64,000 nt of DNA from JAZDEY01 sp043808325 [NCBI: Candidatus Eiseniibacteriota bacterium] (GTDB lineage: Bacteria > Arandabacterota > Arandabacteria > Arandabacterales): positions 155,428 to 219,427 of the forward strand of contig JAZDEY010000083.1 in assembly GCA_043808325.1 (NCBI GenBank), in the 5' to 3' direction. A model generated the notes under the pieces. That model saw only the letters and a program-made list of their open reading frames with translations. It had not been told where the DNA came from and ran no database searches. Positions 42,897 through 52,235 of the stretch are shown here, one piece after another; position 1 is the first letter of the stretch, and every line of letters begins with the position of its first letter. The position numbers and the translations under genes were made by a program.

Positions 42897-43734
42897 CCGA
42901 GACCTTAAGCCGGTGAGAGAGATCAAGCGGCCCCACGTCGAAGATGTTGAGATCAAACGTAAGATCGAGAATCTGAGGTTGATATTGCTCAAGAAGGTCG
43001 GCTCCGGCCGCGGTCTCGGTCACGTTATCCCTGAGGCTGCGGGGACAGGGCAATCTTCGGCGAGTGTCCTGGGGATCGAGGACGCGACCGAAGCTACCTC
43101 AGAGTACGGCAGGTGTCTCGTTATCGAGAAGGACCTTGTGGACTGTCCAAGCCCCGAGAGGCTCACCGAGGCACATCGCGTGCTTCGGGGGTTGGGGGGC
43201 GGTGGCGGAGCGGGAGGGGGCTTGGTTTTCCTTGATCTTGAGACCACCGGGCTCTCGGCGACCCCGCTCTTTCTTGCCGGGATGCTCGTCGAGCGCGACC
43301 GGCGGCTCAAAGCGGTTCAACTGCTGGCGCGCGATTACGCCGAGGAAAGGTGCCTGATAGGCATACTGGATGGCCTTCTGATCAATTGCAGAGTCTGCGT
43401 CACCTTTAACGGCAAGTCCTTCGATCTCCCCTATCTCAGGGAGCGGGCGAAGTACCACAGGCTGCCGCTCCGGGCCGCGCCCGAGCAGCTCGATCTGCTT
43501 CATCACGCGAGGCGGCGCTGGAAGCACCACCTGCCGGATTGCCGACTCCTCACGCTCGAGTGGCATATCCTTGGGCGCAGACGAATCGGGGACGTAGGCG
43601 GTTGGGAAGTCCCTTGCATTTATCATGAGTTCGTGCATACTAGGGACCCGAGGAGACTCAAGGGTGTGCTGAGGCACAATCTAATGGATGTGCTTGCTAT
43701 GGCGGAGCTTTTGGTCAGTCTCGCGGAGGCTTGA
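42883..43734 (+). CDS. mrfB: MrfB/YprB-like RNase H-fold exonuclease
   Basis: A 283-aa protein whose second half is a DEDD-type 3'-5' exonuclease domain. Exo I is LVFLDLETTGLSATPLFLAG (Asp, Glu). Exo II is VCVTFNGKSFDLPYLRERAK, and the C-terminal HNLMDVLAMAELL carries the last acidic residue. The first 110 residues contain a Gly-rich linker (GLGGGGGAGGGLV) before the domain. It corresponds to B. subtilis YprB (MrfB), partner of the YprA (MrfA) helicase. TTG at 42883 lies inside the last codons of mrfA (14-nt overlap), which supports coupled synthesis. Confidence 0.82.
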   Translation: MEPLNRDLKPVREIKRPHVEDVEIKRKIENLRLILLKKVGSGRGLGHVIPEAAGTGQSSASVLGIEDATEATSEYGRCLVIEKDLVDCPSPERLTEAHRVLRGLGGGGGAGGGLVFLDLETTGLSATPLFLAGMLVERDRRLKAVQLLARDYAEERCLIGILDGLLINCRVCVTFNGKSFDLPYLRERAKYHRLPLRAAPEQLDLLHHARRRWKHHLPDCRLLTLEWHILGRRRIGDVGGWEVPCIYHEFVHTRDPRRLKGVLRHNLMDVLAMAELLVSLAEA

Positions 43735-43735
43735 G

Positions 43736-44383
43736 ATGCTCATTTTCCTTGTAAGACACGCCGAATCTGTGTGGAACCGGCAGAAGAAACTCCAGGGCCA
43801 GAAAGATCCTGCCCTCAGTCCCTACGGGCGGGAAGAGGCAAAGCGGTTAGCCCGGCGTTTCAAGGGCCTTAAGTTTGCAGCGGCTTACTCCAGCCCGCTT
43901 AAGCGCGCCTATGAGACTGCCGAGATCATACGCGGCAAGCGGGCAAAGATAGTGCGGGAAGAGGGGCTCAAAGAGATCGGGTTGGGTAGTTGGGAGGGCC
44001 GAACGGTCTCCCAGATTCGAAAGGCCTACGGTGATGCTTTCCGCCAGTGGGCCTTGAGGCCTTCGCGGGTGACGATCCCCAACGGGGAGGATTTCAAGGA
44101 TTTTGTGGCTCGGGTCAGGAGTACGCTGAGATCCATTGAGAGGAAACACCGCGAGGGCAACGTGCTGGTCGTCTGCCACGGCGGGGTGATCTCAACCTAT
44201 GTGACCCAGGTGCTTCACCTTCCCCCCGACGACGTCTGGTGCCTTGCCGTCAAGAATGCCTCACTTACCATTGTCAATGTCGGGCCCGGCATTCATAAGA
44301 TCGTGACTTTCAACGACATCGGCCATCTCATGAGTCTCAAGGAGATAAAACCTAAGAAGACCGAGATATCGCATGTGGCTTAG
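43736..44383 (+). CDS. Histidine phosphatase family protein
   Basis: The 215-aa protein has the RHG-type signature LIFLVRHAESVWNRQKKLQG (phospho-His), AAYSSPLKRAYETAEIIRG (second Arg), LKEIGLGSWEGRT and VLVVCHGGVISTYVTQV (second His). Members are phosphoglycerate mutase-like phosphatases with many substrates, including alpha-ribazole phosphate; this sequence does not decide. The ATG at 43736 lies one base after the mrfB stop; a frame starting at 43688 would overlap mrfB and has no better ribosome site. It may be transcribed from the SOS promoter or be a passenger. Confidence 0.85.
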   Translation: MLIFLVRHAESVWNRQKKLQGQKDPALSPYGREEAKRLARRFKGLKFAAAYSSPLKRAYETAEIIRGKRAKIVREEGLKEIGLGSWEGRTVSQIRKAYGDAFRQWALRPSRVTIPNGEDFKDFVARVRSTLRSIERKHREGNVLVVCHGGVISTYVTQVLHLPPDDVWCLAVKNASLTIVNVGPGIHKIVTFNDIGHLMSLKEIKPKKTEISHVA

Positions 44384-44412
44384 GTGGGGACCGGGGCAGA
44401 CGAACCCATTGA

Positions 44413-45918
<1,506 letters not shown>

Positions 45919-45949
45919 AGATGGACTTGGGGTCTGCCTCGGCGCGGCA

Positions 45950-46016
45950 GGCGAGGGTAAGGGTTGGGGTGAAGGCGAATGTAGTTCTGAGCCTGAATCC
46001 AACCCTTACCCTCGCC
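45950..46016. repeat. Long hairpin element, copy 1 (conserved loop, covarying stem)
   Basis: Perfect 18-bp stem GGCGAGGGTAAGGGTTGG with its complement at 45999-46016 and a 31-nt loop. The loop (GTGAAGGCGAATGTAG, then CTGAGCC and GAAT) recurs at 50324-50391, where four stem base pairs differ but are compensated. No T-run follows on either side. Confidence 0.75.
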
Positions 46017-46045
46017 CATGAAGAGAGATTACTCTGAGTCAGAAG

Positions 46046-46696
46046 ATGCACGATGAGATCGAAGCGATCGCAAGGCAGAATGGGGCTGTGCTCTTTGGTG
46101 TGGCCCGCCTCTTGGGGGCCGAGGACGTCTCGGGGGATGTCTCGCTCGGCGGGCTTTCGACGGCCATCAGCTTCGGCTATAGACTCAGCGACGTCGTTCT
46201 TGATGGCATAGACGATCATCCGACCCGCACCTACCAGTACCATTACCGGCAGGTGAATCTGCTGCTTGATCATATCGGTCTTCTGATTGCCGCGCATATT
46301 CAGGGTCTCGGGCGCCGGGTCTTTCCCGTACCGTCCTCACAGATCGTCGACTGGGCCGCTCATAAGGGCCACATCTCGCACAAAGCTGTTGCGAGGCTCG
46401 CCGGTTTGGGCTGGATCGGCCGCAGCAATTTGCTGGTGAATCGCGACTACGGTGCGCGGGTACGATACGCCTCGGTGCTAACCGACCTTGAGCTCCCCCA
46501 TGACACACCCTGCGAGGCCGATTGCGGTGGGTGCCGGCACTGCATTGCTGCCTGCCCCGGAGGCGCGATCGGAGAGACCGTCACAGATTTCGATCTCGTC
46601 AAGTGCCTGCGGACGATTGACGTGCTCAGGCAGAAGGAAAATCTAGGGTCCAAGATCTGCGGCATTTGCGTGAAGGTGTGCACAGGCAGGGCTTGA
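46046..46696 (+). CDS. QueG-like double [4Fe-4S] cluster protein
   Basis: The 216-aa protein has a first ferredoxin site CGGCRHCIAACPGGAIGE (C-x2-C-x2-C-x3-C-P) and a second set CGICVKVC near the C-terminus, as in epoxyqueuosine reductase-type and related Fe-S proteins. The N-terminal 110 residues contain STAISFGYRLSDVVLDGI and a VDWAAHKGHISHKAVARLAG-LGWIGRSNLL segment. That G-L-G-W-x-G-x-x-x-L motif is typical of the QueG group. It is shorter than QueG (which is 300 residues or more) and lacks the HEAT-repeat C-terminus, so its role may be a related electron-transfer reaction rather than queuosine formation. Confidence 0.75.
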   Translation: MHDEIEAIARQNGAVLFGVARLLGAEDVSGDVSLGGLSTAISFGYRLSDVVLDGIDDHPTRTYQYHYRQVNLLLDHIGLLIAAHIQGLGRRVFPVPSSQIVDWAAHKGHISHKAVARLAGLGWIGRSNLLVNRDYGARVRYASVLTDLELPHDTPCEADCGGCRHCIAACPGGAIGETVTDFDLVKCLRTIDVLRQKENLGSKICGICVKVCTGRA

Positions 46697-46719
46697 CGCG
46701 TGACTTGTCGTTAGTGTTC

Positions 46720-47256
46720 CTACGGTGCAGCGGCCGGCGCGGAACCCGACGGTGGGTCGCCCTTGAAAAACGGGACCGCAATCCTGCGCGACAGGATTGA
46801 ATTGGTGAGCAGCAAGACAATCGCGATCATCTGGACCTTGGAGATCGGTACTCCCAGGAGATTGGCAAGGCGCTCCGGCTCGCCGCCAAGGCTAAAGATT
46901 GGGATTATGGTGTAATAGATCGGATCAAGGATCAGCGTCAGGTAGCACGTCATCGCCGCAAGCAGCCTCACGAAGACCGAGGCGGGCGACCTGCGCCGCG
47001 CAATCAGGACGAGCAGGACATAGCCCACGAGAAGACCGGCTATCGGGCCGGACATAATCAGCCATGCCTGGGCCGTTGTCGTCAGGTCTGTGGGCTCGAC
47101 ACCTGCAGCAATAGTGGGGAGGAACCCGGATTTGAGGACTATTGAAAAGGGAACTCCTAGGGCCGAGCAGGCTATCAGATGCCCGAGTTCCCGGATCACC
47201 AGATAAACAGCACCCGAAGCCGGCAGCCCCAAGAGCGCCAGCGGATTCTTTCGCAA
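46720..47256 (-). CDS. M50-like membrane protein with degenerate zinc motif
   Basis: A 178-aa protein with about five hydrophobic segments. AVYLVIRELGHLIACSALG aligns with the HExxH helix of site-2 proteases (family M50), but the first His is Arg (R-E-L-G-H). LTLILDPIYYTIIPIFSLGG may correspond to the later conserved D/N-P-x motif. TTG at 47256 is preferred because GGAGG lies 7 nt upstream; the frame extends 15 codons further. Loss of one zinc ligand suggests that it is a non-catalytic relative. It sits alone, divergent from the winged-helix gene. Confidence 0.6.
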   Translation of the reverse strand: MRKNPLALLGLPASGAVYLVIRELGHLIACSALGVPFSIVLKSGFLPTIAAGVEPTDLTTTAQAWLIMSGPIAGLLVGYVLLVLIARRRSPASVFVRLLAAMTCYLTLILDPIYYTIIPIFSLGGEPERLANLLGVPISKVQMIAIVLLLTNSILSRRIAVPFFKGDPPSGSAPAAAP

Positions 47257-47434
47257 GCTGTCTCCTCCTACAATCTCCACCCGGGAGATCGCTACCAACA
47301 ATACTAAGATCGCAGCATCCTACTTTCAAATTGAAACTTGCGTGCCGTCGGGTCTCCCGGGGCTCTCCGCGTTCCGCTTGACCCGGCGCCTTCGATATGG
47401 TATTGAGATATTACACGCTATCGAGGAGGCGCGG

Positions 47435-47866
47435 ATGGCCGCAAAACCTTCGTACGAAGATGGTCATCTTGTGGTGGCGGCAGTGAGGATTCTCAGCCAC
47501 AGCGATCCCAAACCGCCGACCCCCGAGGCAATCGCCGGGATCCTTGGCCTGCCCCATGAATTCGTGAGGAACCTCGTCGTATCGCTGGGATCTCTGGGCA
47601 TACTGCGGGTCATGGAAAACCCCTTTGAGAGTCGAGTAGAACTAGCGGACCATACCCTGCTTGAGAATCTTCCCAGGGCGGCCGATGCCCCGTCGATAAA
47701 AGACGAATTGGAGAGTTTCATCAAGCGCAAGAAAAAGGAAGTGGAAGAAACGGAAAAGATGCTGAGCCGCGACGAGATGGAAAAGAAGAAGAAGGGGAAG
47801 ATCGCAAAACTGGAAGACGAAATGAAGAAAATGAAGAAGTCCAAGTATCAGCCATTCCCCAATTGA
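47435..47866 (+). CDS. Winged-helix protein with Lys-rich coiled-coil tail (Rrf2-like)
   Basis: The 143-aa protein begins with a probable winged helix (EDGHLVVAAVRILSHSDPKP, AIAGILGLPHEFVRNLVVSL, GSLGILRVMENPFESRVELA) like the DNA-binding part of Rrf2/MarR-type regulators. From about residue 85 it is a highly charged helix rich in Lys and Glu (KKKEVEETEKMLSRDEMEKK) that probably forms a coiled coil. No effector or cluster-binding Cys is seen. ATG at 47435 has GAGGAGG 5 nt upstream; the longer frame from 47342 overlaps the divergent promoter region. Target genes are unknown. Confidence 0.65.
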   Translation: MAAKPSYEDGHLVVAAVRILSHSDPKPPTPEAIAGILGLPHEFVRNLVVSLGSLGILRVMENPFESRVELADHTLLENLPRAADAPSIKDELESFIKRKKKEVEETEKMLSRDEMEKKKKGKIAKLEDEMKKMKKSKYQPFPN

Positions 47867-47917
47867 CCAAGCCGAAGCAGATCTTGCCGCGATAGCAGTC
47901 GAGGCTGGAGCGGCAAA

Positions 47918-48337
47918 CTACAACGCGAGCAACAGACAGAAGGGGCCGTTTGCGGGTCCGCAGCGGCTCCCGCGGGAAGGCGGGATCACCGAGGCGATCA
48001 GGTCGAGGATTGACTTCAGGTCGAAGGGTTTCGAGATCTTGTGGATGGCGCCGCACCTTATGGCCTCATCCATCATTCTGTCCTCGGAGAAGCCGCTCAT
48101 CATCACGATCTTGGCGGCGGGATCGAGACTCAGGATCGACCGGCATGCTTCCAGCCCGTTCATGTGTGGCATGCGCATATCCATGAATACTATATCGTAG
48201 TGCCGTCTTCGGTATTTCTCGACGGCCACGTCGCCGTCCTCGGCGGTCTCAACGTTTCCGCCCAGGGACCGGGCTACGTCCTTGAAGAAGTCCCGCACGA
48301 TGCTTTCGTCGTCGACTACCAGAACATCGCCACTCAT
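47918..48337 (-). CDS. Response regulator, stand-alone receiver domain
   Basis: The 139-aa protein is a CheY-like receiver: VLVVDDESIVRDFFKDVARS (acidic pocket), the phospho-acceptor in YDIVFMDMRMPHMNG (Asp 53), MMSGFSEDRMMDEAIRCGAI and HKISKPFDLKSILDLI (Lys). No output domain follows, so it acts by protein contact or phosphotransfer. ATG overlaps the kinase stop by one base (TGATG), which makes the two a coupled two-component pair. Confidence 0.9.
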   Translation of the reverse strand: MSGDVLVVDDESIVRDFFKDVARSLGGNVETAEDGDVAVEKYRRRHYDIVFMDMRMPHMNGLEACRSILSLDPAAKIVMMSGFSEDRMMDEAIRCGAIHKISKPFDLKSILDLIASVIPPSRGSRCGPANGPFCLLLAL

Positions 48338-50232
48338 CAGACAGTTGCCTCCTCGAACTTCCAGCACTCGTTAAGCGCAGGGACCGACTTCCGTTTGTAG
48401 ACACTGCAGGTTCGGCAATTGGGTGGCAGAGGATCTCCCTTTCTTCTCAGTCTCTTTGCGATTTCCTCCCAGCAAGAGTGGCCCTTCTTGTTCTTAAATG
48501 CGGGGCAATCCTCCCTTTCGAAACCGCAGACCGCCATGCAGTCGACTAACTCCCAACACGGAACCTCATCCTTGGTGGGCAAGGAGATCCTGAAAACCGT
48601 GCCATCGCCCTTGATGCTGTGAACTTCTATCTTGCCCGCGTGGTCTTCGACTATACCAAGACTTATCGAGAGCCCGAGGCCCGTTCCCTTGCCGACGTCT
48701 TTTGTTGTGAAGAAGGGATTGAAGATGTCGCTCATGGTGGCGCCATCCATGCCGGTGCCCGAATCGGCGACAAGAACTTCCACGAAGTTGGAGGTATCAC
48801 CCAGTCGGGACATGATCGTGAGAGTCCCGCCACCCGTCGATTCCATTGCATCCTTGGCATTGGAGATCAGGTTCAGGAACACCTGTTCCAGCTGGTTCGC
48901 ATCGGCCAGTACCTTTGGCAATCCTGAGATTAGTTCTCTCTTGAGTCTGATGTTATGCGATCTCAGCTGCTCGCCCAGGAGCATCAAGGCGTCATCGATC
49001 GGTTGATTTACGTCGGTCTCCGAATACTCGAACTTGGACTGTCGCGCGAAAGTCCGAAGGTTGCTCACGATCTTGGTCATCCTTGCGCACTGGTCTTCTA
49101 TCTTCTTGGCATACCGGTACTCGGAGCCGTCTTTGTCGAGCTTAAGGAGCAGCAGGTCGGTGTATCCGCTTATGCCCGCAAGGGGTTGGTTGAGCTCGTG
49201 GGCGACCCCCGCACCGAATTGCCCCATGGCAGCCATCTTGCTGGCCTGAATCAGTTGGGCCTGGGTATCCCGCAGGGTCTTGTTCATCTCCTCGAGGTCG
49301 GCAGTACGCTCGCAGACTTTCTCTTCCAGCGTGCGGCTGTAATTCTCGACCTCCTCCCGGTAACTGCGGAGATCGATCACCATGCTGTTGAACGATCTTG
49401 CCAATTCGGTCAGCTCGTCATTGCCTTTTACCGGAACTGCGTGGCTCAAGTCCCCGGAGGCGATCTTCTCGGTTGCCTGCACAAGCCTCTGGATCGGGAT
49501 GACGAAGGCACGGGTCATCACGTAGACTGCGAGGACCGCGCCGCAACCGATTGCAAGGCCGAGCAGGGCCACCACTGCCTTGGCCCTGGCCATCATCTGC
49601 TCCATATTGAGCAACGAGACTCCGACAACGGCCCTGCCGATGTTCTCGATCCTGATGGACGGTTCTGTGGCCTTGGCAGTCGGAGTATCGGGGACATCAT
49701 CGTCGGGGAGAAGAAGATCCTCTCTGGACATCTCGTGCTTGATGGTCTCCACCGGCATGATCACGTGGATCAGATCGTCCTTGGGCTGGCGATGACATCT
49801 TGCGCACTGGGCGTCGTCGACGACGCCCGTCATGTTCTGGGGGATCCTGGTCCTCTTGCCGATACCGGACGAGAGACTGTGCCCGATGATGGTGCCGTCC
49901 TTGTCGATCACCATCGCATAGATTATGTCCTCTTCCATTGCGATACCGGATGCAAGCTTGCTCAGCCCCTTGCTGTCACGCGCAAGCACTCCGTACTGGC
50001 TGTTATAGGCTAAGTTGGTCGCCAGGCTCTTTGCCCGCTTGAGCAAAGCCTCGGTGACCACGGTGCGCTCGTGATGAATGAAGAACCAGGAGAATCCAAA
50101 GACAGCTGCCACGATTACGGCAGTGATCAGCAGCAGGAACTTGCCCTGAATGCCCACGCTTGTTTTCGCAAGCAGGGATCGCCGGGAGGCCGGACTTTTC
50201 ATTTTAGGTTCTCTGTCTGTCGTATCTGTCAT
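48337..50232 (-). CDS. Sensor histidine kinase with periplasmic heme-c-type motif and C-terminal two-CW domain
   Basis: The 631-aa protein has a membrane helix at about 31-52 and a periplasmic sensor domain that contains AQCARCHRQPKD (CxxCH at 143-147). A second helix (about 219-240), a HAMP domain and a coiled coil follow. The HisKA site is GAGVAHELNQPLAGISGY (His 345), and a GHKL ATPase domain has NLISNAKDAME and GTGLGLSISLGIVEDH. The C-terminal 75 residues form a Cys-rich two-CW-type module (PCWELVDCMAVCGFEREDC, SCWEEI, NCRTCSV). CxxCH normally binds heme c, so the sensor may detect redox state or a gas. The cognate regulator follows at once. Confidence 0.88.
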   Translation of the reverse strand: MTDTTDREPKMKSPASRRSLLAKTSVGIQGKFLLLITAVIVAAVFGFSWFFIHHERTVVTEALLKRAKSLATNLAYNSQYGVLARDSKGLSKLASGIAMEEDIIYAMVIDKDGTIIGHSLSSGIGKRTRIPQNMTGVVDDAQCARCHRQPKDDLIHVIMPVETIKHEMSREDLLLPDDDVPDTPTAKATEPSIRIENIGRAVVGVSLLNMEQMMARAKAVVALLGLAIGCGAVLAVYVMTRAFVIPIQRLVQATEKIASGDLSHAVPVKGNDELTELARSFNSMVIDLRSYREEVENYSRTLEEKVCERTADLEEMNKTLRDTQAQLIQASKMAAMGQFGAGVAHELNQPLAGISGYTDLLLLKLDKDGSEYRYAKKIEDQCARMTKIVSNLRTFARQSKFEYSETDVNQPIDDALMLLGEQLRSHNIRLKRELISGLPKVLADANQLEQVFLNLISNAKDAMESTGGGTLTIMSRLGDTSNFVEVLVADSGTGMDGATMSDIFNPFFTTKDVGKGTGLGLSISLGIVEDHAGKIEVHSIKGDGTVFRISLPTKDEVPCWELVDCMAVCGFEREDCPAFKNKKGHSCWEEIAKRLRRKGDPLPPNCRTCSVYKRKSVPALNECWKFEEATV

Positions 50233-50323
50233 GTCTTGTCGATTCTTAGAGTGAAGTAACCCGGCACCGAACCTCTTAAGGGTTTATCGGCCAGGGGCGG
50301 GATTGTCTTGAGCGGGCACTTAA

Positions 50324-50391
50324 GCCTGGGGCAAGGGTTGGGATGAAGGCGAATATAGTACCTGAGCCGGAATCCAACCCTTGCCCCAGGC
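50324..50391. repeat. Long hairpin element, copy 2 (conserved loop, covarying stem)
   Basis: Perfect 18-bp stem GCCTGGGGCAAGGGTTGG with its complement at 50374-50391 and a 32-nt loop that closely matches copy 1 at 45950-46016. It lies between the kinase start and the end of the outer-membrane protein gene, in a gap of about 250 nt that has no other feature I can see. Confidence 0.75.
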
Positions 50392-50488
50392 CGACTATGC
50401 CGGAGCCGGGCTGCATCGGAGGGAATATCAGTTACTGACCGACGGGCCATTCCCGCGCGCCGAGTCCCCGTGCAATGGGGGATACAGC

Positions 50489-50998
50489 CTAGAAATAGAA
50501 GTAGAATCTGACTCTGGTCGAAGTCAATATCTGAGACGGATCGGTCCTGACACTAAAATTGAGCTCACCGCTCAGCCCGAGGCGCTTGGCTATCACGTAT
50601 TCGATGCCGTAAGCACCTTCGACGGTCCCCGACGTCTCGTCTTCGCTGTTTCCGATCATCGTAAGAATGAATCTGCCGGCGAAATAGGGTGAGATCATTG
50701 CGGCAGGGGCCACGTCATAGATCACGCCGGCCCCGATATCAACTCTGGTGCGGTCGGAGTCGTGGCCTTCGCAGGTGTAGGAGCTGTGCTCCATTGCGAA
50801 TATGGCCTCGCCGCCAATCTGATCGGTAATACCTAATCTGCCCAGCCATCTCCTGGGCTCACTCGGGTTACCGGTCAACTCCCCGCCGAGCCCGTACCAC
50901 TTGAACGGCTCATCGGGGGCTCCGTACGAGAACTGAGGCAGGAGCACTGCAAATGCAACGACCGCAGACAGGCAGGCCAGCACTGAGAATCGCTTCAT
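50489..50998 (-). CDS. Small outer-membrane beta-barrel-like protein
   Basis: The 169-aa product has a signal peptide (VLACLSAVVAFAVLLPQFSYG) and alternating amphipathic strands (AMISPYFAGRFILTMIG, AYGIEYVIAKRLGLSGELNF, TSTRVRFYFYF). It ends in Phe, the usual C-terminal mark for outer-membrane insertion. The size suits an eight-stranded barrel. It is the third gene of a lipoprotein/barrel/barrel group, 18 nt after the previous one. Family unknown. Confidence 0.7.
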   Translation of the reverse strand: MKRFSVLACLSAVVAFAVLLPQFSYGAPDEPFKWYGLGGELTGNPSEPRRWLGRLGITDQIGGEAIFAMEHSSYTCEGHDSDRTRVDIGAGVIYDVAPAAMISPYFAGRFILTMIGNSEDETSGTVEGAYGIEYVIAKRLGLSGELNFSVRTDPSQILTSTRVRFYFYF

Positions 50999-51016
50999 CT
51001 GAACTTTCCCCCCTCT

Positions 51017-52231
51017 CTACCGCCTTATCTCCCTCTGCCAGGCTTCGATGGCAGATATTGATAGCGAGAGACCGTAGAACCTCTCATCAAGATTGCTTCG
51101 CATCTCGGTTTTCCTCGAGCCGATCTCGAGCGATAGGGCGATCGAGGCTCTATCCTGTACAATTGGAATAGACGTTCCCAGGGAGTAAACCTCTTCAGTA
51201 ATCTCGCCGGTGGCGATCCCGGCTTGAGACTCGCCTTCCCAGTCGAGGGGCTGACGGTAGTAGCCCAGATTTATCGGATACTTCGAGCCTCTCCAGAGAT
51301 AATCACCCCGATATTGGATGCCGACGGCCCACCTTTCCACCATCTTGTCCGAGAGAATCTCGTCGTTGAGTCTGAGCCTGGACCATGGAGCACGGTCGTA
51401 ATCCACCTCGACCGAGACCGCCCGGATCGGCAGCGCCTGCAGGCCCAACCGAAAAGCATCCTTGGACGAAATCTCTATCTTCTCGCTCGACCACAGCCCG
51501 ATCGGTGAATTTCGCCTCTCGAGTTCCCCGGTAAGATCGGGAGCAGTCCTTAGGATGCCGCCCAGCCTCACTCGGTCAAGATCGATCTGGAAGGCAGCTG
51601 CGAAACCCTCTCCCATTGCGTAGGTGTCCATCACGTCATCGGCGTCGGAATACTTGCTGTCGCGGAAGTCTATGATCTGTTCCTCCCTCATATCACAGAA
51701 GGAGACTATGATTCCCGCCGCAAGCACCAGTCGCTGCCCGATTGCGGTCGAAAGGAGCACCGGTACCGAGTTTATCGAGATCTCTCGCTTGTAGGTAACG
51801 TCATAGATCATGTTGCCCGGAAGGGTCGTATCGACCTCGGCGAGGCTGATCCGCCCCTGCTTTTCGAGATAGAGACCGGAGAACACCGAGAACTTGCTGG
51901 CGGGGACCGCCACGACGACCGACGGGAATGAGGTCCCGACGGTCTTCTTCTCCTCTCCCAGATTGTTGGTGGTGGTGCTCGTGTGCGCGAGTCCGGCCGT
52001 TATGGTGAGAGCACGTGCCCGTGCCGAGGCGCATGGATTCAAGATCGAGGCCGCCAGCGGATCGGGATTTGCCGCGACCGCGCCGCCGAGCGCTCTTGTC
52101 GGACCGGCGACGGGTATGATGTCTCTTCCCATCCCCCTGATATCAAAGATCGAATCAGCCGAGACAAGCCCCACCCATAGGAGCACAAGGATGGATGCAA
52201 GCGCCAACGCGCGCCGAGTGCAGATCTTCAT
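51017..52231 (-). CDS. PorV/FadL-like outer-membrane protein
   Basis: The 404-aa protein has a signal peptide (ALALASILVLLWVGLVSA) and then GPTRALGGAVAANPDPLAAS with ILNPCASARA. This resembles the N-terminal plug region (G-A-x-x-A-x-x-D-P-x-x-x-x-x-N-P) of PorV and FadL-type barrels. About twelve or more amphipathic strands follow. ATG at 52231 is chosen because GGAAGGA lies 8 nt upstream and the signal peptide starts there. It begins 4 nt after the lipoprotein stop. PorV-like barrels can serve secretion or surface attachment, consistent with FlgD-tailed proteins in the window, but that link is inference. Confidence 0.72.
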   Translation of the reverse strand: MKICTRRALALASILVLLWVGLVSADSIFDIRGMGRDIIPVAGPTRALGGAVAANPDPLAASILNPCASARARALTITAGLAHTSTTTNNLGEEKKTVGTSFPSVVVAVPASKFSVFSGLYLEKQGRISLAEVDTTLPGNMIYDVTYKREISINSVPVLLSTAIGQRLVLAAGIIVSFCDMREEQIIDFRDSKYSDADDVMDTYAMGEGFAAAFQIDLDRVRLGGILRTAPDLTGELERRNSPIGLWSSEKIEISSKDAFRLGLQALPIRAVSVEVDYDRAPWSRLRLNDEILSDKMVERWAVGIQYRGDYLWRGSKYPINLGYYRQPLDWEGESQAGIATGEITEEVYSLGTSIPIVQDRASIALSLEIGSRKTEMRSNLDERFYGLSLSISAIEAWQREIRR

Positions 52232-52235
52232 GGCA

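Noticed and set aside
45950-46016. Hairpin as simple guaB terminator
   Set aside because: No T-run on either side, and the loop is conserved in a second copy elsewhere, which a terminator would not need.
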